From contig CAZJMK010000038.1 of the NCBI GenBank assembly GCA_964547135.1, forward strand, positions 1 through 41,346: 41,346 bases of DNA. The letters are read 5' to 3'. The DNA is from JAJXSS01 sp964547135. GTDB taxonomy: Bacteria > Planctomycetota > Phycisphaerae > Phycisphaerales > Phycisphaeraceae. Each line of letters starts with the position of its first letter. The first letter of the stretch is position 1. Positions 1 through 9,089 of the stretch are shown piece after piece. The notes beneath the pieces were generated by a model, which worked only from the letters and a program-made list of their open reading frames with translations, was not told the DNA's origin and ran no database searches. The translations under genes and the position numbers were made by a program.

Positions 1-13
1 ACACACACGTTCA

Positions 14-766
14 TTGTGCCGCCCCAGGCCCCTACATGGTTTCACCCTGATCGAACTGCTGGTGGTCATCAGCATCGTCGCGCTGCTGGTGGCGCTGCTT
101 TTGCCGGCGTTAAGCAGCGCCCGTGATGCCGCCAAGGGCATGGCCTGCCAGGCAATCCTCAAACAGATTGCCATGGCCAACGTCGCCTACAGTGCGGATC
201 ATCACGGCTGGTTTGTGCCGCTGCATGTCAATGCCCAGTTGCGTTGGCACAATCAACCTTCCTTTTGTGAATACCTTCAGGTGAGAGTCAGCACCTGGGT
301 CAACGCCGGCGGCACCACCATGTACACCCCGCTTTGGCCCAAAAAAATGCTCTGCCCCATGGCCCCCCGTGCCCAACTCGAACTGGGCGTCATCGGCATC
401 AGTCCGGCGGACGCCAATCTGCACGGCTGGCCGGTCGGTTCCTGGGGCTACAACCACACCGGCAAAAACTACATCGACAACACCAAAACCCCGCCGGTGT
501 ACGCCGCTTTCAACATCAACGACATTCAGGCACCGGCACGCAAAATCTGGTTTGCCGACTCGCTGGCCTTTTCGATGGTCTGGTCCAACTCCGGCGGCTA
601 CAAGGACGAATTCGACACCGCTGGTGCAGCCATCGCCTATCGACACAGTCAGGGCGCCAACATCGCTTTCGCCGACGGCCATGTCCAGCATACCCCACGC
701 GCCAAGGTGGACACCAATATGTCTTCCACCGCTCGCCTTCAACACTGGGACCTGCTCTGGCCCTGA
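14..766 (+). CDS. Type IV prepilin-like (DUF1559-type) secreted protein
   Basis: The product is a pseudopilin-like protein of about 250 residues. Near the N-terminus a short basic leader ends in Gly9 followed by FTLIELLVV, which is the prepilin peptidase site with Glu at mature position 5 and a hydrophobic helix of about 20 residues. The C-terminus carries RHSQGANIAFADGHV, which fits the H-X9-DG motif of the large planctomycete prepilin-like family exactly. The start is uncertain: TTG at 14 is the first start-like codon, but the frame stays open to the window edge, so the gene may begin upstream. It is followed 51 bases later by the secreted GH9 enzyme on the same strand. The function of these proteins is unknown; a surface or pseudopilus role is inferred from the family. 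Confidence 0.85.
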   Translation: MCRPRPLHGFTLIELLVVISIVALLVALLLPALSSARDAAKGMACQAILKQIAMANVAYSADHHGWFVPLHVNAQLRWHNQPSFCEYLQVRVSTWVNAGGTTMYTPLWPKKMLCPMAPRAQLELGVIGISPADANLHGWPVGSWGYNHTGKNYIDNTKTPPVYAAFNINDIQAPARKIWFADSLAFSMVWSNSGGYKDEFDTAGAAIAYRHSQGANIAFADGHVQHTPRAKVDTNMSSTARLQHWDLLWP

Positions 767-817
767 GACTGTTCACGATTACCACCGTTCACCCTTATTG
801 CTTTTGTGAGGCATTCG

Positions 818-3295
818 ATGACGCGATTGATTCGAAACCGTGACACGTTGCCGGCTCCAATGCGCTGGTTCATCGCATTGGCTCTGCTGACTGCATGGTC
901 ATCCCCGGCTTCACGGTCCATTGCTGCGCAAGATGCCAATGCCGGCGATGAATCACCCAACCCGCGTGTGGCGGAGGTTTACCCCGTCTCTTCCGATACC
1001 CTCGCAATCGTCATAAGCCACGGCCGTGTCCTTCCCGGCGGACAGGAACCCTACATCCCCCAAAGCAGCGATCGACTCAAGCCCGTCCGCTATCACAACT
1101 GGATCGAGCGCGATGGCAAACCCATCGGCACACTCGTCGGCTTGGACAAAAAAACGCTCTATCGACCGCCGCAATTCATCGACCAACCGCTTAACGAAGA
1201 CTGGGCATCCAACCCGGCTCACTATCGTCTGCAATGCACCCTTGGCGACGATCCCTCGTATGCCCAGCCGCTGCCGCCCATGAAGTTGCACCGCAAAAGC
1301 CGACCCACGCAGATGGTTCGCTTCGGCCCGCACGACATCGACGGACCCCGTGAACATCACCTTTACCTGATGCTGCCTGCGCCGCTCAAAGTCGGCTGCA
1401 CTTATCAAGTGTCGTTTGATGGGCATCAACCTGCCATCGCTTGCGTGACCTACCTTCACCAGCCGCGCCAGACAATCAGCGAAGCGGTGCATGTGTCGCA
1501 AATCGGCTTCCGACCCGACGACCCGCTCAAACTCGGTTCACTGTCACTCTGGCTGGGCGACGGCGGAGGCATGACTTTCACGCCGAACCTGCCCTTCGAG
1601 GTCATCCGCATCAGCGATGATCAAACCGTGTATCACGGCAAAGCGACACTGGCCAAAGGCGTGAACGAAATCGAAATGCCCGGTCAGGTGAATCACAACG
1701 GGGCCGACGTTTGGCACCTGAACTTTTCGACCCTGAACCAGCCGGGCGAATATCGTCTGTATGTCGAGGGGGTTGGTTGCTCGCAGCCGTTTCGGATCAC
1801 CCAAGCCACCTGGCGTGATGCGTTCACCGTATCGGTCCGTGGCCTGTTTCATCAACGCAGCGGCATCGCACTCGGCCCGCCCCACACCGAGTTCACCCGG
1901 CCTCGCCCCTTTCACCCCGACGATGGCGTGGTCATTCGTCTGTCCACCGCTGCCTACATCATCCCCAACAAGCCCACCGATCAGGCTGACCGTTTTCGCC
2001 GCCTGGTCGAAGGTGAAACCAAACAGACCACCCGTGATGCCTGGGGCGGCTACATGGATGCTGCCGACTGGGACCGACGCGCCGACCACCTGATCGTCGC
2101 TCGTTACCTTTTGGACCTGATCACCGCTTATCCGTCCTTGCAGACGCTGCCCCTGAACATTCCCGAAAGCGACAACCATCTGCCCGACCTGGTCGATGAA
2201 GCTCTTTTCGGGTTGGATTGCTATCGACGTATGCAGCTCGACGACGGATCGGTCCCCGCCGGCATCGAGTCCGCCGAGCACCCACGCATCGGCGAGGCAA
2301 GCTGGCAGGAATCGCACCCGATTTATCGTTTCGCACCCGACCCCTGGTCCACCGCCGTTTACGCTGCCACTGCTGCACATGCAGCTCGCGTGCTGCAAAC
2401 CTATGACTTGGCCTTGGCACAGACCTACACCGACAGCGCCGTCAAGGCCATGGACTGGCTCGATCAACAGGCTCAACAAGGGCAACTCGAAGGCTACGGC
2501 CATGTCGTCACCGATGCCCGCAACCTCGCAGCGGTGCAGCTCTACGGCCTGACACAATCGCCCCGTTGGCATGACCTGTTCAAACAGACCACCGCCTTCA
2601 CCCAGTCCCGTGGCAAGCTCACCCAGTGGCAGCAGTTCGACCAGGGCGAAGCCATCTTCGCCTATCTGTTGCTTCCCGAAAGCAGCACCGATGCCAACAT
2701 CCGCAAGCACGGCCTGCAAAGCATCACACGCGAAGCCGAGCGACTCATCGAAGAAGGGCTGAGCACCGCCTTCGGCTGGACGGGGCCACGACCGGTGCGC
2801 CTGGGTTGGGGACGACTCAACACCCCCCGCTATGCCATCCCCATTCTGTATGCCTACCGACTCACCGGCGATGAAAAATATCTCCAAGCCATGATCCGTG
2901 CCTGCCAGTACGGGGCCGGCAACAACCCCCTGAATCTCAGCTTCACCACCGGTGTCGGGTCGCGCTGGCCCCAACATGTCACCTGCATCGATGCCGAGGT
3001 AACCAACCAGCCCGCCCCGCACGGACTCACCCCCATGGGGCCGCAGGAGTGGTTTGTCGCACGACGATTCTGGCTCAATCGTTATATGAAGGTTCACCCC
3101 CCGCTGCCGCAGTGGCCCGCCTGTGAAGCCTACTTCGATACCGGGCTTTACACCGTCACCAACGAACCGACGGTTCATAATTCCATGGGGCCGACGTTCT
3201 ACATGTGGGGGCACCTGGCTGCTCGCCCTGCCCTCGCACAATCGCCTTCCGCCAGCGCATCAAACAACGTACCTGTTTCCGTCCCACGGCATTGA
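818..3295 (+). CDS. Secreted glycoside hydrolase family 9 (cellulase-like)
   Basis: This is an 825-residue secreted enzyme expected to cleave beta-1,4-glucans or related polysaccharides. A basic N-terminus and hydrophobic segment (residues about 15-38) form a signal peptide. Roughly residues 225-335 form an Ig-like cellulase N-terminal domain (VHVSQIGFRPDDPLK ... GEYRLYVEG). The (alpha/alpha)6 GH9 catalytic domain follows. It contains GGYMDAADWDRR, giving the paired catalytic aspartates D414 and D417 (DAAD instead of the usual DAGD), and near the C-terminus NEPTVHNSMGP with the likely catalytic acid E783. The ATG at 818 is preferred over GTG at 806 because GAGG lies 6 bases upstream of it. 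The first 200 residues before the Ig-like domain match nothing I recognise. Substrate specificity cannot be read from the sequence. Confidence 0.88.
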   Translation: MTRLIRNRDTLPAPMRWFIALALLTAWSSPASRSIAAQDANAGDESPNPRVAEVYPVSSDTLAIVISHGRVLPGGQEPYIPQSSDRLKPVRYHNWIERDGKPIGTLVGLDKKTLYRPPQFIDQPLNEDWASNPAHYRLQCTLGDDPSYAQPLPPMKLHRKSRPTQMVRFGPHDIDGPREHHLYLMLPAPLKVGCTYQVSFDGHQPAIACVTYLHQPRQTISEAVHVSQIGFRPDDPLKLGSLSLWLGDGGGMTFTPNLPFEVIRISDDQTVYHGKATLAKGVNEIEMPGQVNHNGADVWHLNFSTLNQPGEYRLYVEGVGCSQPFRITQATWRDAFTVSVRGLFHQRSGIALGPPHTEFTRPRPFHPDDGVVIRLSTAAYIIPNKPTDQADRFRRLVEGETKQTTRDAWGGYMDAADWDRRADHLIVARYLLDLITAYPSLQTLPLNIPESDNHLPDLVDEALFGLDCYRRMQLDDGSVPAGIESAEHPRIGEASWQESHPIYRFAPDPWSTAVYAATAAHAARVLQTYDLALAQTYTDSAVKAMDWLDQQAQQGQLEGYGHVVTDARNLAAVQLYGLTQSPRWHDLFKQTTAFTQSRGKLTQWQQFDQGEAIFAYLLLPESSTDANIRKHGLQSITREAERLIEEGLSTAFGWTGPRPVRLGWGRLNTPRYAIPILYAYRLTGDEKYLQAMIRACQYGAGNNPLNLSFTTGVGSRWPQHVTCIDAEVTNQPAPHGLTPMGPQEWFVARRFWLNRYMKVHPPLPQWPACEAYFDTGLYTVTNEPTVHNSMGPTFYMWGHLAARPALAQSPSASASNNVPVSVPRH

Positions 3296-3350
3296 CAAAC
3301 GTTGTCGCCGTGACCTTGTTTTGCATTCACTTTTTTAAGGAGGAGCTTTG

Positions 3351-4088
3351 ATGAAATCCCTGACCCCCTGCGGCCTGATGTTGCTTCTGGCCACCACATC
3401 CGCACACGCCGGCGTCGTCTTTTATGATGACTTCGGCACCACCAGCCCCGACCCGACCCTCACCGCCAACCTGGGCAGTTGGAGCACCAATGTCCTTGGC
3501 CCCGGCCTCACCTTCAACCCCATCGCTGATGCGAACAACTGGTTCGGCAACGGCGTGACCAACGGCGTCCTGAAAATCGAGGACACCAATACCGCGTCCA
3601 ACGGATCACTCGCCAAAACGGCCACGTTCACCCAGAGCATCGACTACGGCATCATCTCGTTCGACTTGTATGAGCCTTCCACCAGCCCTTCCGGCGCCAA
3701 CACCTGGGTGCGCATCAACTTTGCCGGCCGACGTGTTGAATTGATTGATGGTGATACCATCCCGCAAGGCGGCGCCGCCGGCAGCACCAAGGAATACGCC
3801 CTCGATACCAAGGCGTCCGTGGCCATCTACTTCAACACCGGCAGCACCACCCAAACGATCAGCACACAATCGGTGGCCAGCGGACAGATGCTGGTATTCG
3901 TCGATGGTTCGCTCAAAATCACCGGTTCAGGGCTGACGCTTGCCCCGATCAGCTCTCTGTCCATATCCACGAACACGACTGCGACCACCGAATTGTATAT
4001 GGATAATTTCCAGGTCGCGATCCCCGAACCGGCATCCGCATCCCTGCTGGCGGCGGGGCTGGCGTTGATGTTCTATCGTCGCCGCTGA
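3351..4088 (+). CDS. PEP-CTERM sorting domain protein
   Basis: This is a 245-residue secreted protein. An N-terminal signal peptide (MKSLTPCGLMLLLATTSAHA) is followed by a beta-rich region that may be a lectin or jelly-roll fold (FYDDFG start, repeated Thr/Ser/Asn-rich strands). It ends in a classic PEP-CTERM tail: IPEPASASLL, a short hydrophobic helix and a final RRR. Such tails are cleaved by exosortase in bacteria that make extracellular polysaccharide. No exosortase gene is in the window. The ATG at 3351 has a very good Shine-Dalgarno (AAGGAGGAG, 3338-3346). It lies 55 bases downstream of the GH9 gene and may be co-transcribed, which would pair a surface protein with a polysaccharide-degrading enzyme. 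Confidence 0.88.
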   Translation: MKSLTPCGLMLLLATTSAHAGVVFYDDFGTTSPDPTLTANLGSWSTNVLGPGLTFNPIADANNWFGNGVTNGVLKIEDTNTASNGSLAKTATFTQSIDYGIISFDLYEPSTSPSGANTWVRINFAGRRVELIDGDTIPQGGAAGSTKEYALDTKASVAIYFNTGSTTQTISTQSVASGQMLVFVDGSLKITGSGLTLAPISSLSISTNTTATTELYMDNFQVAIPEPASASLLAAGLALMFYRRR

Positions 4089-4115
4089 TTCGGCCCTGTG
4101 GTCATCGAATGACTC

Positions 4116-4247
4116 AGAGCCTGTATGAAAAGTCCCTTTGAACGAGCCGCGACCGTGAGGGAGCGGTCTTCCCAAGCGGCAGGCACTCGAAAACCGCTTC
4201 CTGACGGGCGCGGCTCGTCAAGACCATCGGCTTTTCATACAGGCTCT
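4116..4247. repeat. 132-bp element with 17-bp perfect terminal inverted repeats (family G)
   Basis: AGAGCCTGTATGAAAAG at 4116-4132 is repeated exactly as its reverse complement at 4231-4247. Between them lie smaller inverted segments around gagccgcgaccg and cgcggctcg. The element has no coding capacity and resembles a small MITE. It sits between two convergent genes, and its right arm overlaps the 3' end of the nucleoside hydrolase gene. Confidence 0.8.
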
Positions 4248-5203
4248 AACGACGGCCATTCACCCATCATCAGCGGTTCAATGACCTGGTTCGCCAGTAC
4301 TTCAGGTTTGCATCGACATATCACACGCCCGGTTGGTGTACAGGTCGAGCGCATCCAGCGGTTACGCCCGTCTGCCTCAACCTCGCATCGCTCGGACCAA
4401 TCGACCGTTAACCACGGACAATCGGACATCGCCGATTGTAAAACGGTGATCTGATCCCACACCGACCAATCATCGATCGGTGACGGATCACGGTGTGCCC
4501 ACTCCGGCGGATGAAGGAAAAAATACTCATACCCGATTCGCACCGGATGGTCCGCCTGAAGCTGGGCCAGTCGCTTGCCTGTGCCAAAGCCCGATCCGAT
4601 ATCGCCGACTTCAAACGTGCAGACTTCCACCGGCCGGGTCAGGTTCTGCATCACTCGCTGGGTCACACCCGTCTGGTTCCAGGCGACAAAGTTGGTTTCG
4701 CCGCGCGTGGTCGAAGCCGGGTAATGTCCGCCCATCATCACCACCCGTTTCACAGCACGGTTCGCCAACTCGACCCCACTTAGCGGAGAGATATCATCCG
4801 GCTCGCTGCGTAATAGTTCATCCATGAAAAACAGCGGCCCAATGGTCGCAATCGTGATCGATCCGGGTTGGGCTTGCGACAACAGCTCACGGTACAACTC
4901 GACCGCAGGTTTGGTCTCCGCCAAAGCAGTCCCCTGATGTCCCCCAGCGGTGACGGCATCGGCATAGGTGTTGCGGACGATCAATTTTTCCCGTCGCCTA
5001 CCCACCGGAATGTGCGGGCAACCGTAGAAACGATTCACCCCATGAATGGCACCAATGGCCGCTTCCTGTGCCGTGACGCTCATCACCGCCAACAACTTGC
5101 AATACCCATGACTGCTCAGTGTATGCAAGACCGCCAGCGCACCTAAGTCGTCGATATCGCCCCCCAGATCGGTATCGAGAATGAGTAACTCAGGCTCCAA
5201 CAT
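4235..5203 (-). CDS. Inosine-uridine preferring nucleoside hydrolase family protein
   Basis: The 322-residue protein should hydrolyse the N-glycosidic bond of a ribonucleoside in purine or pyrimidine salvage. The N-terminal calcium-binding motif LDTDLGGDIDD (residues 9-19) corresponds to the family's DTDxGxDD signature. NFVAWNQTG in the second half resembles the conserved Asn-rich substrate loop. It starts with ATG at 5203 and has the usual length for the family. The last four codons and the stop (LEPV-stop) lie inside the right inverted repeat of the neighbouring element, so the native C-terminus appears to have been replaced or trimmed. Base specificity is not predictable from sequence. Confidence 0.88.
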   Translation of the reverse strand: MLEPELLILDTDLGGDIDDLGALAVLHTLSSHGYCKLLAVMSVTAQEAAIGAIHGVNRFYGCPHIPVGRRREKLIVRNTYADAVTAGGHQGTALAETKPAVELYRELLSQAQPGSITIATIGPLFFMDELLRSEPDDISPLSGVELANRAVKRVVMMGGHYPASTTRGETNFVAWNQTGVTQRVMQNLTRPVEVCTFEVGDIGSGFGTGKRLAQLQADHPVRIGYEYFFLHPPEWAHRDPSPIDDWSVWDQITVLQSAMSDCPWLTVDWSERCEVEADGRNRWMRSTCTPTGRVICRCKPEVLANQVIEPLMMGEWPSLEPV

Positions 5204-5248
5204 GGTCTGCGATTGCCTCCGTTAGTGCGTAATCCCACAATCATTTTA

Positions 5249-6841
5249 CTAGCCCGCTGCCGACATGCTTTGACGTAGTTCAGGGCGCTGACCCAGCCAT
5301 TGCAGCAGGGCCTGGGTATCGATGATGTGATTGCCCAGGTGGGCCACCTGAATCGCCGCTGCGGCGGAACCCAGATAACCCGCCTGTGTGAGCGTTGCCC
5401 CTGCCGTCAATGCCAAGGTCGCCGTTGCCAACAGTGCATCACCCGCCCCGACCGGATCGACCACCGTCCCGCCGAGCGTGGGCATGTATTCGCTGCGCAA
5501 ACGATTGGTGAACCATTCATCACGCTGGGTTTCACGTGGGCGAAAAAGCAAACAACCCTTGGCCCCCAGCGTCACCGCCAGGTTGCTCAGTTTCAACTGC
5601 CGCATCAGGTTCATGGCCACCCCCGGCAGGCTGGCATCAAAATCACCCATCACCCCGCGCAATTCACGTTCATGGGGCGTCAGCAAATCAACCCCTTCAA
5701 ACGCCAGCAATGTGCGTCGTGGGCCGCTGACATCGCCGCTGATGATGCCGACATGCGGCCTTACCGTGGCAATGGCCTTGGTCAGATTGGACGGCGACAA
5801 CGTGCCGCAACCAAAATCAACAAACACTGCTGCGTCCAGTTGCTTGCGTAAATCGTTCAGTATCGACAGCAACTTTTTCTGTGCAGCACTATCGAGCGGC
5901 TGTGCTGCGGCGTCATCGACCTTGAGCAACTTTTGCGTTTCGACCAGGTAACGTGTTTTCACCGGCAGTTTCGGGCGTGCCTGTAAACCGTGAACGACGA
6001 TGCCGCGTGATTGAAGTTGATCCGTCAGGTGATGACTGTCATGGTCATCGCCCATCGAGCTGATCAAGTGAACCTGTGCGCCCAAGGCCTGCAAATGACA
6101 GGCGATGATCGCTGCCCCGCCGGGGTAATGTTGTTGTTGCTGCGGTCGCACGGTCAGAATCGGTGCCTCGCCGGAACGTTCGCCGGCATCGCAAAAAATG
6201 TAGCGATCCAGCAACGCATCACCGACCACCACGACACGCTTGCCGGGCATTTGCTGACGCAGCTTGTGCGTCATGCCGAGTTGATCAATGCCCCATCGCC
6301 GACAACAGGTTGCCAGTCGCAACGACGGCTCGCTTTCGCGGTCGAGTTGTTGTTGACCGACCTGATCCAAAATGGCAGTCGATGAGAAAACCACATCGCC
6401 CGAACTGAATATCACCTGCCCGCCCAGTTGTTCGACCAGTTGTTTTTCCGCGACAAAGCCCGGGTGCGTCGAACTTTCATACTCACGGCCCTTGACGTAA
6501 ACATCCGGCTGTAGCGCTCGTATCACCGGCTCAGCCGTGGGCCCATCAATCACCGCCACATGATCGACAATTTCGAGCGTTGCCAGCGCCTCGGCGCGCA
6601 ATTCCTGCGGGACGTAAGGCCGGGTGCCGTCCGACTTTTCGATGGCGTCGTCAGCCGTGAGGGTGACCACCAGCACCTGCCCCTGAGTGCGGGCAAATTG
6701 CAGGTAGCGCAGGTGGCCGGGGTGAACGATATCGAAACACCCGTGACAAAGCACAATCCGCCGACCGGCAGCGCGATGTTCATGGGCCTGTTCAGCGAGC
6801 TGATCCAGCGTGCGAATTTTGCGATACACATCCAGTCGCAT
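5249..6841 (-). CDS. hldE: Bifunctional heptose-phosphate nucleotidyltransferase/kinase (HldE-like, swapped domains)
   Basis: This 530-residue fusion is expected to make the activated ADP-heptose precursor for lipopolysaccharide. Residues 25-160 form a cytidylyltransferase-like domain with the HPGH motif (H40, H43) after LCHGCFDIV. Residues 200-520 form a PfkB-family sugar kinase that begins KRVVVVGDALLDRY and ends with DPVGAGDALL, where D468 is the catalytic base. In the well-known E. coli HldE the kinase comes first and the transferase second, so the order here is reversed. Both active-site motifs look intact. The gene starts with ATG at 6841 and runs leftward toward the nucleoside hydrolase 45 bases away. 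The exact sugar is inferred from family resemblance. Confidence 0.85.
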   Translation of the reverse strand: MRLDVYRKIRTLDQLAEQAHEHRAAGRRIVLCHGCFDIVHPGHLRYLQFARTQGQVLVVTLTADDAIEKSDGTRPYVPQELRAEALATLEIVDHVAVIDGPTAEPVIRALQPDVYVKGREYESSTHPGFVAEKQLVEQLGGQVIFSSGDVVFSSTAILDQVGQQQLDRESEPSLRLATCCRRWGIDQLGMTHKLRQQMPGKRVVVVGDALLDRYIFCDAGERSGEAPILTVRPQQQQHYPGGAAIIACHLQALGAQVHLISSMGDDHDSHHLTDQLQSRGIVVHGLQARPKLPVKTRYLVETQKLLKVDDAAAQPLDSAAQKKLLSILNDLRKQLDAAVFVDFGCGTLSPSNLTKAIATVRPHVGIISGDVSGPRRTLLAFEGVDLLTPHERELRGVMGDFDASLPGVAMNLMRQLKLSNLAVTLGAKGCLLFRPRETQRDEWFTNRLRSEYMPTLGGTVVDPVGAGDALLATATLALTAGATLTQAGYLGSAAAAIQVAHLGNHIIDTQALLQWLGQRPELRQSMSAAG

Positions 6842-6947
6842 GTAGTGAGTTATCGGCCAATACGGGTGAAAAAGGTGAATTGGCGTGATACAAAAAAAAC
6901 AATCATATTTCTGTATTTTTAGTGCGGACGCTGCCGCACACGTTATT

Positions 6948-7010
6948 GACGCCGTGCCCTTCAGGGCCGGTTGTTCGAGAGTGAAATCCGGGGCTAAAGC
7001 CCTCGGCGTC
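6948..7010. repeat. Dispersed palindromic repeat, family A
   Basis: This 63-bp copy begins GACGCCGTGCCCTTCAGGGC and ends GGGGCTAAAGCCCTCGGCGTC. The ends are inverted repeats of each other and the inner halves (GCCCTTCAGGGC, GGGCTAAAGCCC) are each self-complementary. It ends 2 bases beyond the stop codon of the dihydrouridine synthase gene. Other copies lie near 12.4, 14.6, 17.3 and 31.5-32.0 kb. Confidence 0.9.
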
Positions 7011-7012
7011 AG

Positions 7013-8089
7013 TTATTGAACCTCACACGCCAATGGCGTCGCCACGGACATGTCGGCCAAACGACCCGGGCCGTCAAGGGCGTAAAACGTATCGAGCACC
7101 GCCAGCCAATCAGCCAAGCCTTTGACCGCAATGAAGGCTTTGGCAACCTGCTGGTGATCGGGGTGATGTCGGCTGAACTTGATGCCAAACTTCCGCATTT
7201 CAAACGATGCTGACTTTTCACCATGCACCCGGCAGGCCAATTCAAAATGTTCACGCAACACTTCACGCTGCTGTTGGATCGTCGGCGGCTGATTGGCGGT
7301 GAGTACATCGCCACGCATCAAGGCGCGTGCCTGATGAAAAATCCAGGGGTTGCCGATGCACCCGCGAGCGACGCTGACCCAATGTACGCCGGTGGTTTCG
7401 ATCATGCGAAATATGTCAGATGCGCACCAAATATCACCCGACCCCCCGATCACAAAACGTTGACCATTGGGTTGCGTGACTTGGCCGTAGGTGCGAATCA
7501 GGGAGGTAAGCCATGACCAGTCCGCCGGGCCGAGGTATTTTTGTTCGACGGTACGACCATGCACGACCGTGCCTGCGTAACCCAATGAAATCGCTGCCTC
7601 CAAAATGAAACGAAAGTTGTGCTCCGCCTGTGCGGAAAGGTCGGTGCCGCGGCGCAGTTTTACCGTGCAGGGCACCGAGGCTGGCACCGCTTGTCGTACC
7701 GCGTCCAAAATCGCTGTCGCTTCGTTCGGCTCGCTGAGCAGGTGACCGCCCCGTGCTCGTTTGCGAATTTTTTTCACCGGGCACGCCAGGTTGACATCGA
7801 TCACGTCGTAGCCCATTTGCACCAGTATTTTCGCAGCCTGTGCAATTTCGACGGCGTGCGACCCCATCAACTGCCCGGCAATCGGGTGATCGTTGGCATC
7901 CAGTTCCGCAGCCTTCAGCCCTCTGCCACCCTGCAACAAAAACACATCGAGCAAAGCTTCGGTCACGGCAAACGGCGCCCCATGCCGGCGGGCAACCAAA
8001 CGCATGGCGGTGTCCGAGTAACCAGCCAAACCGGCCTGAAAAAACGGAGCATCAAGTTGTACGTTGCCGAGGGCGAGCATGGTTGACAT
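7013..8089 (-). CDS. tRNA-dihydrouridine synthase (Dus family)
   Basis: This 358-residue FMN enzyme reduces specific uridines of tRNA to dihydrouridine. The barrel start APFFQAGLAGYSD and the family signature DVNLACPVKKIRK with catalytic Cys103 are present. A conserved flavin-binding stretch follows (TVVHGRT, FVIGGSGDIW), and a C-terminal helical tRNA-binding domain covers roughly residues 260-350. The length is normal. The ATG at 8089 is used; an ATG four codons later is also possible. The stop codon is separated from a family A repeat by only two bases, so the repeat probably serves as the 3' boundary of the transcript. Which uridine it modifies, and hence DusA, B or C, is not clear. Confidence 0.92.
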   Translation of the reverse strand: MSTMLALGNVQLDAPFFQAGLAGYSDTAMRLVARRHGAPFAVTEALLDVFLLQGGRGLKAAELDANDHPIAGQLMGSHAVEIAQAAKILVQMGYDVIDVNLACPVKKIRKRARGGHLLSEPNEATAILDAVRQAVPASVPCTVKLRRGTDLSAQAEHNFRFILEAAISLGYAGTVVHGRTVEQKYLGPADWSWLTSLIRTYGQVTQPNGQRFVIGGSGDIWCASDIFRMIETTGVHWVSVARGCIGNPWIFHQARALMRGDVLTANQPPTIQQQREVLREHFELACRVHGEKSASFEMRKFGIKFSRHHPDHQQVAKAFIAVKGLADWLAVLDTFYALDGPGRLADMSVATPLACEVQ

Positions 8090-8102
8090 TATAGGTTTGG
8101 CG

Positions 8103-8449
8103 AAAGTGGCCGAGTGGCCGAGTGGCGAAAGTGGCCGAGTGATTGTACATTTTGTGATGAATCAATCGTTTGGCTTTGTGGCCCAGCCGCCCTCGGCTGG
8201 GTGAACCACCATGGGCAAACACACCGCCGAGGGCGGCGGTGCCACATCAGGCGTGAAATATTCCAAAAACCGCCAAATTTTCAATCAAAGAATACCCGAG
8301 CCCTCGGTCGTCGCGGCGACCTCGTACTCGGCTTGCTTCTGTATATTCGAAATCCGACGGCTTCAACAGCGGGATTTTCCGCTAAAATCGAAATTCGAAA
8401 TTTTCTTCGCACTCGACCACTTCTTTCCGCACTCGACCACTTGACCACT
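8103..8449. repeat. Composite repeat cassette D-B-D' in a 415-bp noncoding region
   Basis: The noncoding stretch 8090-8504 is mostly repeat. Short near-tandem units of AGTGGCCGAGTGG lie at 8107-8141. A family B palindromic element (tgtggcccagccgccctcgg ... gccgagggcggcggtgccacat) covers 8177-8246. At 8413-8449 the D units return in inverted orientation (CACTCGACCACTT, CTTGACCACTTCA). The segment after the left D units resembles the one at 37321-37365, so the cassette is a diverged copy of that at 37303-37501. No gene is visible in it. Confidence 0.8.
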
Positions 8450-8504
8450 TCACCCGCCGGTTCCGTGTATCATGAACCCGCTTTCATTCATGAAGGAATC
8501 GATC

Positions 8505-8942
8505 ATGCGTTTACTGCCATTATTCATCATCGGGTTGCTGTCGCTCACCGGCTGTTCCACGTGGAACATCTCTGCGCTCGAACCGGAACAAGTCACCCAA
8601 CTGGCTGCAACGCCCTACCCGGAGTCAGCCCCGCTCGGTGATGACCTTGACATCCTTGTTGTCACCCATGGCCGGTCATTGCAACTGGTCAACCGTACCC
8701 CACGCTCATACAACAACATACAACTCTGGCTCAACCAACAGTTCGTCGGCAATGTCGAAACCATCGCCATCGGCACCGACAACTCGGTTAACCTGCTGCA
8801 CTTTATCAACCGTTACCATGAAACCTACCCGGCTGGTTCGTTCCTGCACCCGGATCGTGCGTTCCCCGTGGTCAAAGCTGAAATCTACGACCCGGCAGCA
8901 AAGGTCCGCCATCGTCTGATCGCCCGGCAGGCGGGGCTGTAA
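8505..8942 (+). CDS. Small predicted lipoprotein
   Basis: This 145-residue protein has a lipoprotein signal (MRLLPLFIIGLLSLTGC; lipobox LTGC with Cys17). The remaining 128 residues include a beta-rich segment (ILVVTHGRSLQLVNRTPRSY) that may form a small immunoglobulin-like fold. I do not recognise a family. The ATG at 8505 is chosen over ATG at 8472 because AAGGAA lies 7 bases upstream and because it places the hydrophobic signal at the terminus. It precedes pgi by 147 bases on the same strand. Confidence 0.75.
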   Translation: MRLLPLFIIGLLSLTGCSTWNISALEPEQVTQLAATPYPESAPLGDDLDILVVTHGRSLQLVNRTPRSYNNIQLWLNQQFVGNVETIAIGTDNSVNLLHFINRYHETYPAGSFLHPDRAFPVVKAEIYDPAAKVRHRLIARQAGL

Positions 8943-9089
8943 ACCCATATCATCCCTTTTCGTATCAACCCACGCATACGCACGGTGGGGCCAATGAATC
9001 CCTTATCGTTTGTTGGACTGTTTGCACGCAACGTTTGTCATACGAAGCACGATCATCAACCCCTGCTTCACGCTTGAAGGAGCATCATC

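Noticed and set aside
1544..3241. A 565-codon open frame antisense to the GH9 gene
   Set aside because: The + strand has clear GH9 motifs; the antisense frame has no recognisable domain and arises from codon bias.
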